This document shows, piece after piece, positions 9,187-16,306 of a stretch of 64,000 nt of DNA (positions within the stretch are counted from its first letter, which is position 1; each line of letters starts with the position of its first letter). Where the stretch lies: NCBI RefSeq assembly GCF_015477775.1, contig NZ_JADLQO010000003.1, positions 186,001 through 250,000 on the forward strand, read 5' to 3'. Under the pieces are notes generated by a model. That model was given only the letters and a program-made list of their open reading frames with translations, did no database searches and was not told the DNA's origin. Source of the DNA: Nocardia abscessus (lineage in GTDB: Bacteria; Actinomycetota; Actinomycetes; Mycobacteriales; Mycobacteriaceae). The translations under genes were made by a program, and so were the position numbers.

Positions 9187-9993
9187 TCAGATCTGCGAGC
9201 GGAGGCCGGATTGGATGGCCAGCCGCGCCCCGGCGGACGAGGCGTTGACCACGCCGTCGTCGAAGCGCTGCAGCACCAGTGTCTGGGTGGCGGCGAGATG
9301 GGTCCGGTACAGGCGTTCGGCTTCGGCTGCCCGCCCCTCCGCGATCTCCCTGGTGATGCGGCGGTGGGTGCGCAAGGCTTCGGTCGACTCGGCCTCGGAC
9401 GGGTATTCCCCGCGCCGGGTCAATGCCTCCGCCCACGCCTCTTCCTGTGCCGACCACAGCGTGACCAGCGTGCTAACGACGTAGCGAATGGTCAGATTCG
9501 GGGTGAACGAGACGATGAGGTCGTGGAATTCGCGGGCGGTGTGGGTGAAGGCGACGCCGTCGTCGATGAGTTCGGCCGACTTCTCCACGTTCTCCGTGAG
9601 CGCGGGGACGACGGTCTCGGCGCGGTCGGGCCGCTCGGCGCAGGCGGCCGCGCACAGCGGTTCCAGCGTGCGCAAGCCCGCGGCGAGATCGCCGAGGGTG
9701 ACGCGCGCGCCTTGCAGCGCCAGGCCCAGGTGATACGCGGCCGACGTTTCGTCGGGGCGGTGCACTTCGGCGCCGCCCACGTTGCCCCGGCGGACGGTGA
9801 CGAGGCCCTCGGTCTCCAGGATGCGCAGCGCCTCGCGGATCGAGGGGTAGCTCACCCCGAAGTCCTGGACCAGCTGATCCTGGGTGGGGAGCCGGTAGTT
9901 CTCGTCACCGGCCAGGATGCGGGTGCGCAGCTCGGCGGCGACGGTCTCCGCGATGCGACGCTGCGGGACCCGGCCGCGCTTGGCGGCTGTCAT
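9187..9993 (-). CDS. GntR-family transcription regulator, FadR/FCD type
   Basis: 268 residues. Residues about 12-75 form a winged helix-turn-helix (LPTQDQLVQDFGVSYPSIREALRILETEGLVTV). The rest is a helical FCD-type ligand domain with His/Asp-rich segments such as HTAREFHDLI. AGAGG precedes the ATG at 9993; a GTG at 10026 is possible. Members repress catabolic operons and release DNA on binding a carboxylate or acyl-CoA. It lies between the left operon and the acyl-CoA dehydrogenase operon, and near-identical palindromes lie ahead of both and of its own start. Control of both operons plus autoregulation is the simplest reading. Confidence 0.9.
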   Translation of the reverse strand: MTAAKRGRVPQRRIAETVAAELRTRILAGDENYRLPTQDQLVQDFGVSYPSIREALRILETEGLVTVRRGNVGGAEVHRPDETSAAYHLGLALQGARVTLGDLAAGLRTLEPLCAAACAERPDRAETVVPALTENVEKSAELIDDGVAFTHTAREFHDLIVSFTPNLTIRYVVSTLVTLWSAQEEAWAEALTRRGEYPSEAESTEALRTHRRITREIAEGRAAEAERLYRTHLAATQTLVLQRFDDGVVNASSAGARLAIQSGLRSQI

Positions 9994-10071
9994 GCGGTCC
10001 GCCTCTGGTTGGTCCTCACCCGGCACGCCTTTCCGTCATGGCGGCAGTGTAGTCACCGCCCGATGACCATA

Positions 10072-10104
10072 CAAATATTGCTATCCTTATGAGGATTGAA
10101 GTAC
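10072..10104. promoter_or_regulatory. operator copy 2 of the ATCCT-N4-AGGAT family, in a divergent promoter
   Basis: Core palindrome ATCCT-TATG-AGGAT at 10083-10096, between the GntR gene start (9993) and the acyl-CoA dehydrogenase start (10115). It matches the box at 8781-8813 (opposite orientation) at 30 of 33 positions, including flanks well beyond the palindrome, which argues for a functional or recently duplicated control element. Confidence 0.75.
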
Positions 10105-10114
10105 TGTGCGCCAC

Positions 10115-11284
10115 ATGGACTTCACTATGGGTGAGGCCGCCACCCGGCTCCGGGGTGAGCTGCGGCGGCTGATTGCCGAAGAGGTCCCCGCCGACTACCT
10201 CGGCGCGTTCACCGACGATCCGGCCGATCTGGCTGTGGCCCAGCGTTTCTGCCGGGTGCTCGCCGAACAGGGCCTGCTGTGCGCGGCCTGGCCCGCGGAG
10301 TTCGGTGGCCGCGGCGCCTCGGTGTGGGAGCAGACCGTGGTTCGCGAGGAGATGTGGGCGCACCACGAACCGCGCGGGGCGCAGTACATGGGCGTCAACT
10401 GGGTGGGCCCGACGATCATGCGGCACGGCACGGCCGAACAGCAGCGCGAGCACCTGCCGCCGATCGCGCGCGGTGCGGCGATCTGGTGCCAGGGATTCAG
10501 CGAGCCGGACTCCGGGTCGGATCTCGCCTCGCTGCGAACCACCGCCCGTCGCGATGGCGACGGCTGGCGTATCACCGGCCAGAAGATCTGGACCTCGTAC
10601 GCGACCATGGCGCAGTGGTGCTTCCTGCTCGCGCGCACCGCGACCCGGGCGCGGAAACAGCAGGGGCTCACCGTGTTCCTGGTGCCGATGTCGGATCCGG
10701 GAATCGAGGTCCGGCCGATCCGGTCCATGCTCGGGCCGCACCATCTCAACGAGGTCTTCTTCGACGGGGTGCGCGTGACCGAAGCCGACGTGCTCGGTGA
10801 GGTCGACGAGGGTTGGTCGGTGGTGCAGGAGGTGCTGGCGTTCGAACGCGTCGGCATCGCCCGCTATGCGCGCTGCGAACGGCTGTTGCAGGCCGCGCCG
10901 GAGGTTCTCGGGCAGCGGTGGGACACGGTGCCCGCCGAGCTGCGCGGCCGCTGGGTCCGCATGCTCACCCGGGCTCGGCGGGCGCGGCTGCTGGCGTACC
11001 AGGTGATCGCGCTGCAGAGCGCCGGGCGGGTCGCGCCCGGCGACGCCGCGGCCTACCGCATCGCGGTGACCCGGCTCGACCAGGAAAGCGCGAGCGTGCT
11101 GGCCGAACTCGCCGCGTTCGCGGGCTCGCGGGACCAGACCCAGCGCCGGTTCCGGCGCGCGGTGGACGACCATTGGCGATACGCGAATGCCGCGACGGTG
11201 GCTTCCGGAAGTATTGAGATGCAGAAGATCCTGCTGGCGCGCGCGTTGCTGAGCGGCCCCCGCCGGACGGGGGAGGCGGCATGA
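10115..11284 (+). CDS. acyl-CoA dehydrogenase, large-type subunit
   Basis: 389 residues with the family layout: helical N-domain, middle beta domain with GFSEPDSGSDLASL (FAD/acyl contact) and ITGQKIWTS, then a C-terminal helical domain ending in SGSIEMQKILLARALL. It oxidises an acyl-CoA to the enoyl-CoA with FAD. The start is uncertain between GTG 10106 and ATG 10115. The next gene overlaps by 4 bp (ATGA) and encodes a shorter relative, the arrangement of heteromeric dehydrogenases such as FadE26-FadE27 and FadE28-FadE29 in steroid side-chain catabolism. The operator box lies directly upstream. Confidence 0.92.
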   Translation: MDFTMGEAATRLRGELRRLIAEEVPADYLGAFTDDPADLAVAQRFCRVLAEQGLLCAAWPAEFGGRGASVWEQTVVREEMWAHHEPRGAQYMGVNWVGPTIMRHGTAEQQREHLPPIARGAAIWCQGFSEPDSGSDLASLRTTARRDGDGWRITGQKIWTSYATMAQWCFLLARTATRARKQQGLTVFLVPMSDPGIEVRPIRSMLGPHHLNEVFFDGVRVTEADVLGEVDEGWSVVQEVLAFERVGIARYARCERLLQAAPEVLGQRWDTVPAELRGRWVRMLTRARRARLLAYQVIALQSAGRVAPGDAAAYRIAVTRLDQESASVLAELAAFAGSRDQTQRRFRRAVDDHWRYANAATVASGSIEMQKILLARALLSGPRRTGEAA

Positions 11285-12258
11285 CCGCCGCACCGTTCCC
11301 GCTGGACGGGCGGGCGATGACCATCGAACTCTGCGCCGAGGCACGGGAATACGGCGTTCAGGCGCTGCGCGCGTTGCGCGCGGCCGGTGGCGACGAACTG
11401 GTGCAATGGGCCGAGCGTGAGCCCGCGCGGCGGGCGCTCGTCGCGCCGGTGCTGGGCGAACTCGGCGCCTGGGAACTGGAGCCACGGTGTGATCCGGTCG
11501 AGCTGGAAGCCGCTGCGGCGCTGTGCCGCAGCGCAGGCTACTGGGCCGCGCCCTACCCGGTCGCGGAGCGGCTGGCCCGCCCGCTCGACTTGGACGTCGA
11601 CGGGTTGGTGGTGGTGTCGGACGACGAGCCCGCCGCGGCGGTCGCGGATCTCGACCTGCGCTGGGCGGCGGTGACCCTGGACGGTGCCAGAGGGTCGGTG
11701 GTGGTGCGACCGTCCGGCGTGCCCGCGCGGGAGTCGGCCTTCGTGGCGCGACTGGACGTGTCGCCGGTGGACACCGACGGCACGGCGGACCTGGCGCTCG
11801 CGCTGGTACTGCCGTGCTGGACGCTGCTCGGCATGCTCGACCGCGCGGTGGAACTCGCCCGCGCCCACGTGCTGGTGCGGGAACAGTTCGGTAAGCCGCT
11901 GGCCGAGTTCCAGTCGGTGCAGTTCCAGCTGACCGACGCCGAGGTGGAACGGCGTGGCGTGGACATGCTCGCCCGCTACGCGCTGTGGAGCATCCAGGCC
12001 GATCGCGGCGAGGCGCTGATCGACGCGCTGGCCCTGCGCGCCGCGGCGCTGGAGGCGGCCGAGGCCGTGTTCCGCGTGGCCCACCAGTTGCACGGCGCCC
12101 TCGGCTTCTGCGACGAGTCGCCACTGTCCTGGTTGTCGCGCTACAGCCTGCCGTCGCGCAGGCTGCCGCTCGGGCTGGTCGCCACCGAGGATTTATCGGC
12201 CCGGCTGGCCGGTCGCCGCGGCCTGGCCGGTTTGTTCTCCGAGCCGGGGGAAGGGTGA
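11281..12258 (+). CDS. acyl-CoA dehydrogenase-like small subunit
   Basis: 325 residues, short for the family (380-400). Recognisable parts are the C-domain helix with REQFGKPLAEFQSVQFQLTD and the AHQLHGALGFCDESPLSWLSRY segment; the middle beta domain is reduced and lacks the usual GxGSD FAD loop. It probably pairs with the preceding large subunit as a non-identical partner of an alpha2beta2 enzyme, in line with the 4-bp ATGA overlap. An independent enzyme seems less likely. Confidence 0.88.
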   Translation: MTAAPFPLDGRAMTIELCAEAREYGVQALRALRAAGGDELVQWAEREPARRALVAPVLGELGAWELEPRCDPVELEAAAALCRSAGYWAAPYPVAERLARPLDLDVDGLVVVSDDEPAAAVADLDLRWAAVTLDGARGSVVVRPSGVPARESAFVARLDVSPVDTDGTADLALALVLPCWTLLGMLDRAVELARAHVLVREQFGKPLAEFQSVQFQLTDAEVERRGVDMLARYALWSIQADRGEALIDALALRAAALEAAEAVFRVAHQLHGALGFCDESPLSWLSRYSLPSRRLPLGLVATEDLSARLAGRRGLAGLFSEPGEG

Positions 12259-12262
12259 CGCC

Positions 12263-13045
12263 ATGCGCTACGACCTGCCCGACGCGCTGACCGTGTCCTC
12301 CGAAGGGCCGGTGCGGATCGTCGTCATCGACCGCCCCGGCGAACTCAACGCGGTGAACGCCGAGTTGCACCGAGCGCTGGCGCAGGTATGGCGACAGCTG
12401 GCCGCGGACCGGGAGGCCAGAGTGGTGATCCTCACCGGCTCCGGCCGGGCGTTCAGCGCGGGTGGCGACCTGGACTGGATCACCTCTTTCCTGGACGACA
12501 CGGTCGCGCGGGACGAGAGCATCCGCGAAGGCGCCCAGATCATCGAGGAGATGCTGCGCTTTCCGTTGCCGGTGATCGCCGCGGTGAACGGTGCCGCGAT
12601 GGGGCTCGGCGCCAGCCTGGCGGTGCTGTGCGACGTCGTGCTGATGTCGGATCGCGCGTACCTGGCCGATCCGCACGTCGCCGTCGGGCTGGTCGCCGGG
12701 GACGGCGGCGCCGCGTTCTGGCCGCTGCTCACTCCCATCCTGCGGACGCGGGAATACCTGTACACCGGCGACCGGATCGATGCCGCCACCGCCGTCGAAG
12801 TCGGACTGGCGTCGCGGGTCGTCGCCGCGGACGAATTGCTCGACGAGGCACGGAAACTGGCCGTCCGGTTGGCCGCCCTGCCGCCGGAAGCGCTGCGCAG
12901 CACGAAACGGGTCGTCAACATGTACCTTTCCCAAGCGCTCGGCGGTCCGATGCAGGCCGGTTTCGCCGCCGAGGTGGTCAGCATGCAGTCACCGGAGCAC
13001 CGGGAGCGGCTGCTGGCGTTGCGACAGCGGGCCCGGGCGCGGTGA
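12263..13045 (+). CDS. enoyl-CoA hydratase/isomerase family protein
   Basis: 260-residue crotonase. Oxyanion-hole segments are GSGRAFSAGGDLDW and NGAAMGLGASLAVL. In the region of the second catalytic residue it has VGLVAGDGGAAFWP, with Asp-Gly-Gly where hydratases usually carry Glu-Gly, so isomerase, hydrolase or retro-aldol chemistry cannot be excluded. It begins 4 bases after the small dehydrogenase subunit, and its stop overlaps the next start by 4 bp (GTGA), placing it between the two dehydrogenase pairs of one operon. Confidence 0.9.
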   Translation: MRYDLPDALTVSSEGPVRIVVIDRPGELNAVNAELHRALAQVWRQLAADREARVVILTGSGRAFSAGGDLDWITSFLDDTVARDESIREGAQIIEEMLRFPLPVIAAVNGAAMGLGASLAVLCDVVLMSDRAYLADPHVAVGLVAGDGGAAFWPLLTPILRTREYLYTGDRIDAATAVEVGLASRVVAADELLDEARKLAVRLAALPPEALRSTKRVVNMYLSQALGGPMQAGFAAEVVSMQSPEHRERLLALRQRARAR

Positions 13046-14241
13046 CCGGGCACGACCTCGACGAGTTCCGCGGCGAGGTCCGGGACTGGTGCCGCACGCA
13101 CGTGCCTGCCGAGTGGCGGCGGGCGCAGACCGGCCCCACGGACGCGGAATTCGTATGCTTCCAGCACGATTGGTTCCAGCGGCTACGCCATGCCGGATAC
13201 GCGGTGCCGCACTGGCCGCGCGAATACGGCGGCGGCATGTCCGTCCCGGAACAGATCGTGCTGTACCAGGAACTCGCCGCCCACGACGCGCCGCGACCGG
13301 TGCTGGCCTTCGTGGCCGTTCATCACGCGGCCGCGACGTTGCTGGCGGCGGGCACCGAGGAGCAGCGGCGACGGCACCTCCCCGCGATCCTGGACGGCGA
13401 GATCTGGGTCCAGGGTTTCTCCGAACCCGGCGCCGGGTCCGATCTGGCGGCATTGCAGACCAGCGCCCGCCACGACGGTGACGGTTATGTCGTGACCGGG
13501 CAGAAGGTATGGGCCAGCGGCGCGCAGTACGCGGACTGGTGCCTGCTGCTGGCTCGCACCGACCAGGCCGCCCCGAAGCGGCGCGGGATCTCCTACTTCC
13601 TGCTGGATATGCGCAGCCCCGGCATCGAGGTGCGCCCGATCCGGCAGGCCACCGGGGAATCGCACTTCTGCGAGATTTTCCTGGACGAGGTGCGGATCCC
13701 GGCCGCCGCGCTGGTCGGCGCGGAGAACGCGGGTTGGCAGGTGGCGCAGCAGACGCTCGGCGCCGAACGCGGCCTCACCATGCTGGAACTGTCCGAACGG
13801 CTCGGCAACGCCGGATTCCGCCGGCTGGTCGAGGCTTGCGAGCGGGCCGATGCCGGTGGCGTGCGGCCGATCGATGACGCGCTGGTGGCCGACCGGCTGG
13901 CCGCGCTCGACATCGAGATCGCCGGCTTGCGCGCATTGTGCCGCGACCTGGTGGAGCGGCACGACGCGGGCCGCGTGGGCCCGGCCGACGCTTCCGTCGT
14001 GAAGTTGTACTACAGCGAATTGTTGCAGCGGATGACAGATTTCGGCGCGGAGGTGGGGGGAGTGGCCGCGCACACGATGCTGCGCAAACCGATGTCCGGC
14101 GGCTGGGAATCGGGCGCCTGGGTGCTCGACTTCATCGGCTCCTGGGAATGGACCATTCCGGGCGGGACCAGCGAGATCCAGCGCACCATCATCGCGGAGC
14201 GCGGACTCGGCCTGCCCAGGGAACCGGCGGGGACACGATGA
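13042..14241 (+). CDS. acyl-CoA dehydrogenase, large-type subunit
   Basis: 399 residues from the GTG at 13042, which overlaps the hydratase stop by 4 bp. Middle-domain motifs GFSEPGAGSDLAAL and VTGQKVWASGAQ are intact, and the C-terminus carries the IPGGTSEIQRTIIAERGLGLPRE signature typical of FadE26/FadE28-type subunits. The in-frame sequence before 13042 is a shadow of the hydratase gene and is not coding. With the following gene it forms the second heteromeric-type dehydrogenase pair of this operon, so two different dehydrogenation steps are probably encoded. Confidence 0.92.
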   Translation: MTGHDLDEFRGEVRDWCRTHVPAEWRRAQTGPTDAEFVCFQHDWFQRLRHAGYAVPHWPREYGGGMSVPEQIVLYQELAAHDAPRPVLAFVAVHHAAATLLAAGTEEQRRRHLPAILDGEIWVQGFSEPGAGSDLAALQTSARHDGDGYVVTGQKVWASGAQYADWCLLLARTDQAAPKRRGISYFLLDMRSPGIEVRPIRQATGESHFCEIFLDEVRIPAAALVGAENAGWQVAQQTLGAERGLTMLELSERLGNAGFRRLVEACERADAGGVRPIDDALVADRLAALDIEIAGLRALCRDLVERHDAGRVGPADASVVKLYYSELLQRMTDFGAEVGGVAAHTMLRKPMSGGWESGAWVLDFIGSWEWTIPGGTSEIQRTIIAERGLGLPREPAGTR

Positions 14242-15353
14242 TCGACGAATTCGCCGAGATCCACGACGAAATGCGTGCGGTGGCACGCGACCTGCTCGGC
14301 AAAGCCGATTCCGCGTCTGCGCTCGACTGGTCGCTGATCGCCCGCTCCGGGTGGCTCGGTCTGGAAGCGCCCGGCGAATTCGACGGCGCCGACGCCACTT
14401 TCGCCGAAGTCGCGGTGATCCTCCAGGAGATGGGCCGAGCGGTCGCCCGCACTGCGTACCCTTCGGTCGCGGTGCTCGCCGTCGGCGCGCTCGGCCTGCT
14501 GGAGCCTCATCCACAACGAGACGAATTGTTCCGCGGCACCGTCGCCGGTGCGGTGGTGCCGGTGGTCGCGCTCACCGGAGAGGAGCGGGTCGGCGCCGTG
14601 CCGCCCGGAGCAGGCTCCGCGCCCGCCGATCTCGCGCCGTTTCGGCTCGTGCCGGATACCGACGGCCTGCGCCTGCGCGGTAACGCCGATTTCGTGCTCG
14701 ACGCGCCCGGCGCAGACCGGCTACTGGTGCCCGCCCGCCATCCCGGCGGCGAGGTCGTGCTCGCGGCAGTGGACCCCGATGTTCCCGGGATTGCCGTCAC
14801 CGCGCGACCGGTGGTCGACGCGACCCGCGGTCTGGGGCGCGTGAGCGCCGACGGCGTCGCGGTGGCGCCGTCGGCGGTGTGGCGATTCCGCGGCGACGGA
14901 GAGCGCGCCGTGCGGCGGTTGTACGACCGGGCCGCGGTCGCGACGGCCTGCGACAGCCTCGGGCTGAGCGAGGCCATGCTCGCGGCCACCGTCGACTACG
15001 CCAAGGTGCGCGAGCAGTTCGGTCGTCCGATCGGTTCCTTCCAGGCCGTCAAACACGCCTGCGCGGACATGCTGGTGCAGGTGTCGGTGGCCGGGCAGCT
15101 GGTGGCGGCCGCCGTTCGAGCCCAGGTGACGTCGGCGCCGGACGCAGGCGACGCGGCGTCGATGGCCAAGGCGTACAGCACCGACACCGCGGTGCGGGTG
15201 GCGGGAAAGGCCATGCAATTGCACGGCGGCATGGGCTACACCTGGGAAAGCGGGATCCACGCATACCTCAAGCGGGCCACGCTCGATCGTTCCCTCTTCG
15301 GTACGCCTGCCGAGCATCGGAAACGACTGGCCCGGCGGTACGCCTCGGCGTAG
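14238..15353 (+). CDS. acyl-CoA dehydrogenase, small-type subunit
   Basis: 371 residues from an ATG overlapping the previous stop by 4 bp (ATGA). The C-domain has KVREQFGRPIGSFQAVKH and LHGGMGYTWESGIHAYLKR, the pattern of FadE27/FadE29-like partners of heteromeric dehydrogenases. The middle domain is degenerate compared with the partner at 13042. It is the last gene of the operon and converges on bfr, with a short GC-rich inverted repeat between them. Confidence 0.92.
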   Translation: MIDEFAEIHDEMRAVARDLLGKADSASALDWSLIARSGWLGLEAPGEFDGADATFAEVAVILQEMGRAVARTAYPSVAVLAVGALGLLEPHPQRDELFRGTVAGAVVPVVALTGEERVGAVPPGAGSAPADLAPFRLVPDTDGLRLRGNADFVLDAPGADRLLVPARHPGGEVVLAAVDPDVPGIAVTARPVVDATRGLGRVSADGVAVAPSAVWRFRGDGERAVRRLYDRAAVATACDSLGLSEAMLAATVDYAKVREQFGRPIGSFQAVKHACADMLVQVSVAGQLVAAAVRAQVTSAPDAGDAASMAKAYSTDTAVRVAGKAMQLHGGMGYTWESGIHAYLKRATLDRSLFGTPAEHRKRLARRYASA

Positions 15354-15367
15354 TGCGGGGCGTACGG

Positions 15368-15391
15368 CCGGGCAGCCTTTCGGGCGCCCGG
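15368..15391. terminator. possible bidirectional hairpin between converging genes
   Basis: CCGGGC at 15368-15373 can pair with GCCCGG at 15386-15391 across a 12-base loop, in the 46-base gap between the dehydrogenase operon and bfr. There is no T-tract and the stem is short, so the call is weak. Confidence 0.3.
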
Positions 15392-15399
15392 ATACCGGG

Positions 15400-15879
15400 T
15401 CAGTCGTCCGGAGTTTCGGTGAAGCGCTGGAGGTACAGCGGCTCGCCCAGCTTCTCCACCAGATCGAGCTCGGTCTCCAGGTAGTCGACGTGCTGCTCTT
15501 CGTCTTCGAGGATGTGCTCGAAGATGCGAGCCGAGGTCACGTCGCCGCGCGAACGCATCAACTCGATGCCCCGGCGCAGCCGTTCGACCGCTTCCAACTC
15601 GATCTGAAGATCGGCCCGCAGTTGCTCGGGAACGCTCTGTCCGATGCGCAGCGGGTTCAGCTTCTGGTAGTTGGGCAGCCCCTCCAGGAACAGAATCCGG
15701 TCGGTGAGCAGCTCGGCGTGCTTCATCTCGTCGATCGATTCGTGCCGAGTGTGCCGCGCCAGCTTGGTGAAACCCCAGTTCTCCTGCATCTTGGCGTGCA
15801 GGAAGTACTGGTTGATCGCCGTGAGTTCGGCCGTCAGTTGCTCGTTGAGCAACGCCACGATGTCCTTGTCGCCGTCCAT
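15400..15879 (-). CDS. bfr: bacterioferritin (heme-type ferritin, iron storage)
   Basis: 159 residues, the standard length. All canonical residues are in place: ferroxidase ligands Glu18, Glu51, His54, Glu94, Glu127 and His130, and the heme axial Met52. The protein forms a 24-subunit cage that oxidises Fe(II) and stores Fe(III) in the cytoplasm. The ATG at 15879 gives MDGDKDIVALLNEQL, the conserved start; a longer upstream reading would overlap bfd. It lies 58 bases downstream of bfd on the same strand, so both probably share the iron-box promoter. It is unrelated to the catabolic genes around it. Confidence 0.96.
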   Translation of the reverse strand: MDGDKDIVALLNEQLTAELTAINQYFLHAKMQENWGFTKLARHTRHESIDEMKHAELLTDRILFLEGLPNYQKLNPLRIGQSVPEQLRADLQIELEAVERLRRGIELMRSRGDVTSARIFEHILEDEEQHVDYLETELDLVEKLGEPLYLQRFTETPDD

Positions 15880-15937
15880 AGCAGCGATCGTGGCACAAAA
15901 TGTGCGCAGCGCGGCAGAGACCGCCTGGTGTGTCGGA

Positions 15938-16129
15938 TCAGGCGGCCGAGGGCTGTGCTCCGGTCGTCGCGCGGGCACGGCCGATCACCTCGGCCAATCG
16001 CGCCGTGCAACTGCCGCAGCCGGGCTTCCAGCCGCAGGCGTTCTTCACTTGGCGGACACTGTCGGCCCCGGCCGCAACGCAGGTGTGCACGTCACCTTCG
16101 GACAGCGCGTTACAGATGCACACGTACAT
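15938..16129 (-). CDS. bfd: bacterioferritin-associated ferredoxin
   Basis: 63 residues with the BFD [2Fe-2S] cysteines Cys4, Cys6, Cys38 and Cys41 (CXC and CX2C) in MYVCICNALS and CGWKPGCGSC. In other bacteria Bfd docks on bacterioferritin and delivers electrons that release stored iron. The ATG at 16129 is preceded within 70 bases by two abutting iron boxes, and bfr follows downstream, so the pair looks iron-controlled as a unit. Members of this length are easily missed by gene finders. Confidence 0.93.
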   Translation of the reverse strand: MYVCICNALSEGDVHTCVAAGADSVRQVKNACGWKPGCGSCTARLAEVIGRARATTGAQPSAA

Positions 16130-16159
16130 GAAGCCTCACAGCCAGGGTCACCAATTCAC

Positions 16160-16197
16160 TGAGGTTAGCCTCGACTAACGAGGTAAGCCTCCCCTAA
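16160..16197. promoter_or_regulatory. tandem IdeR/DtxR-type iron boxes in front of bfd-bfr
   Basis: Two 19-bp boxes abut exactly, 16160-16178 and 16179-16197. Against the mycobacterial IdeR consensus (TTAGGTTAG-GCTAACCTAA) the first matches 13 of 19 positions on the plus strand and the second 14 of 19 on the minus strand. Tandem boxes ahead of ferritin genes are known for IdeR-activated promoters in mycobacteria; activation here is inferred from that. Confidence 0.7.
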
Positions 16198-16306
16198 TGT
16201 ATAGCACCTGCGGCCGATAGTGTGAAGTCCGGTAGGGGCCGTGTCGCGGTTCCGCGCTTCGCCGGGCTGCGGCCGGGCCGGACACCCGAGGGCAGGCATC
16301 GGAGCG

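Noticed and set aside
10016..12934. 972-codon open frame on the minus strand
   Set aside because: Antisense to three well-formed genes (two dehydrogenases and a hydratase), rich in Arg, Pro and Ala runs, no domain. GC-driven shadow.
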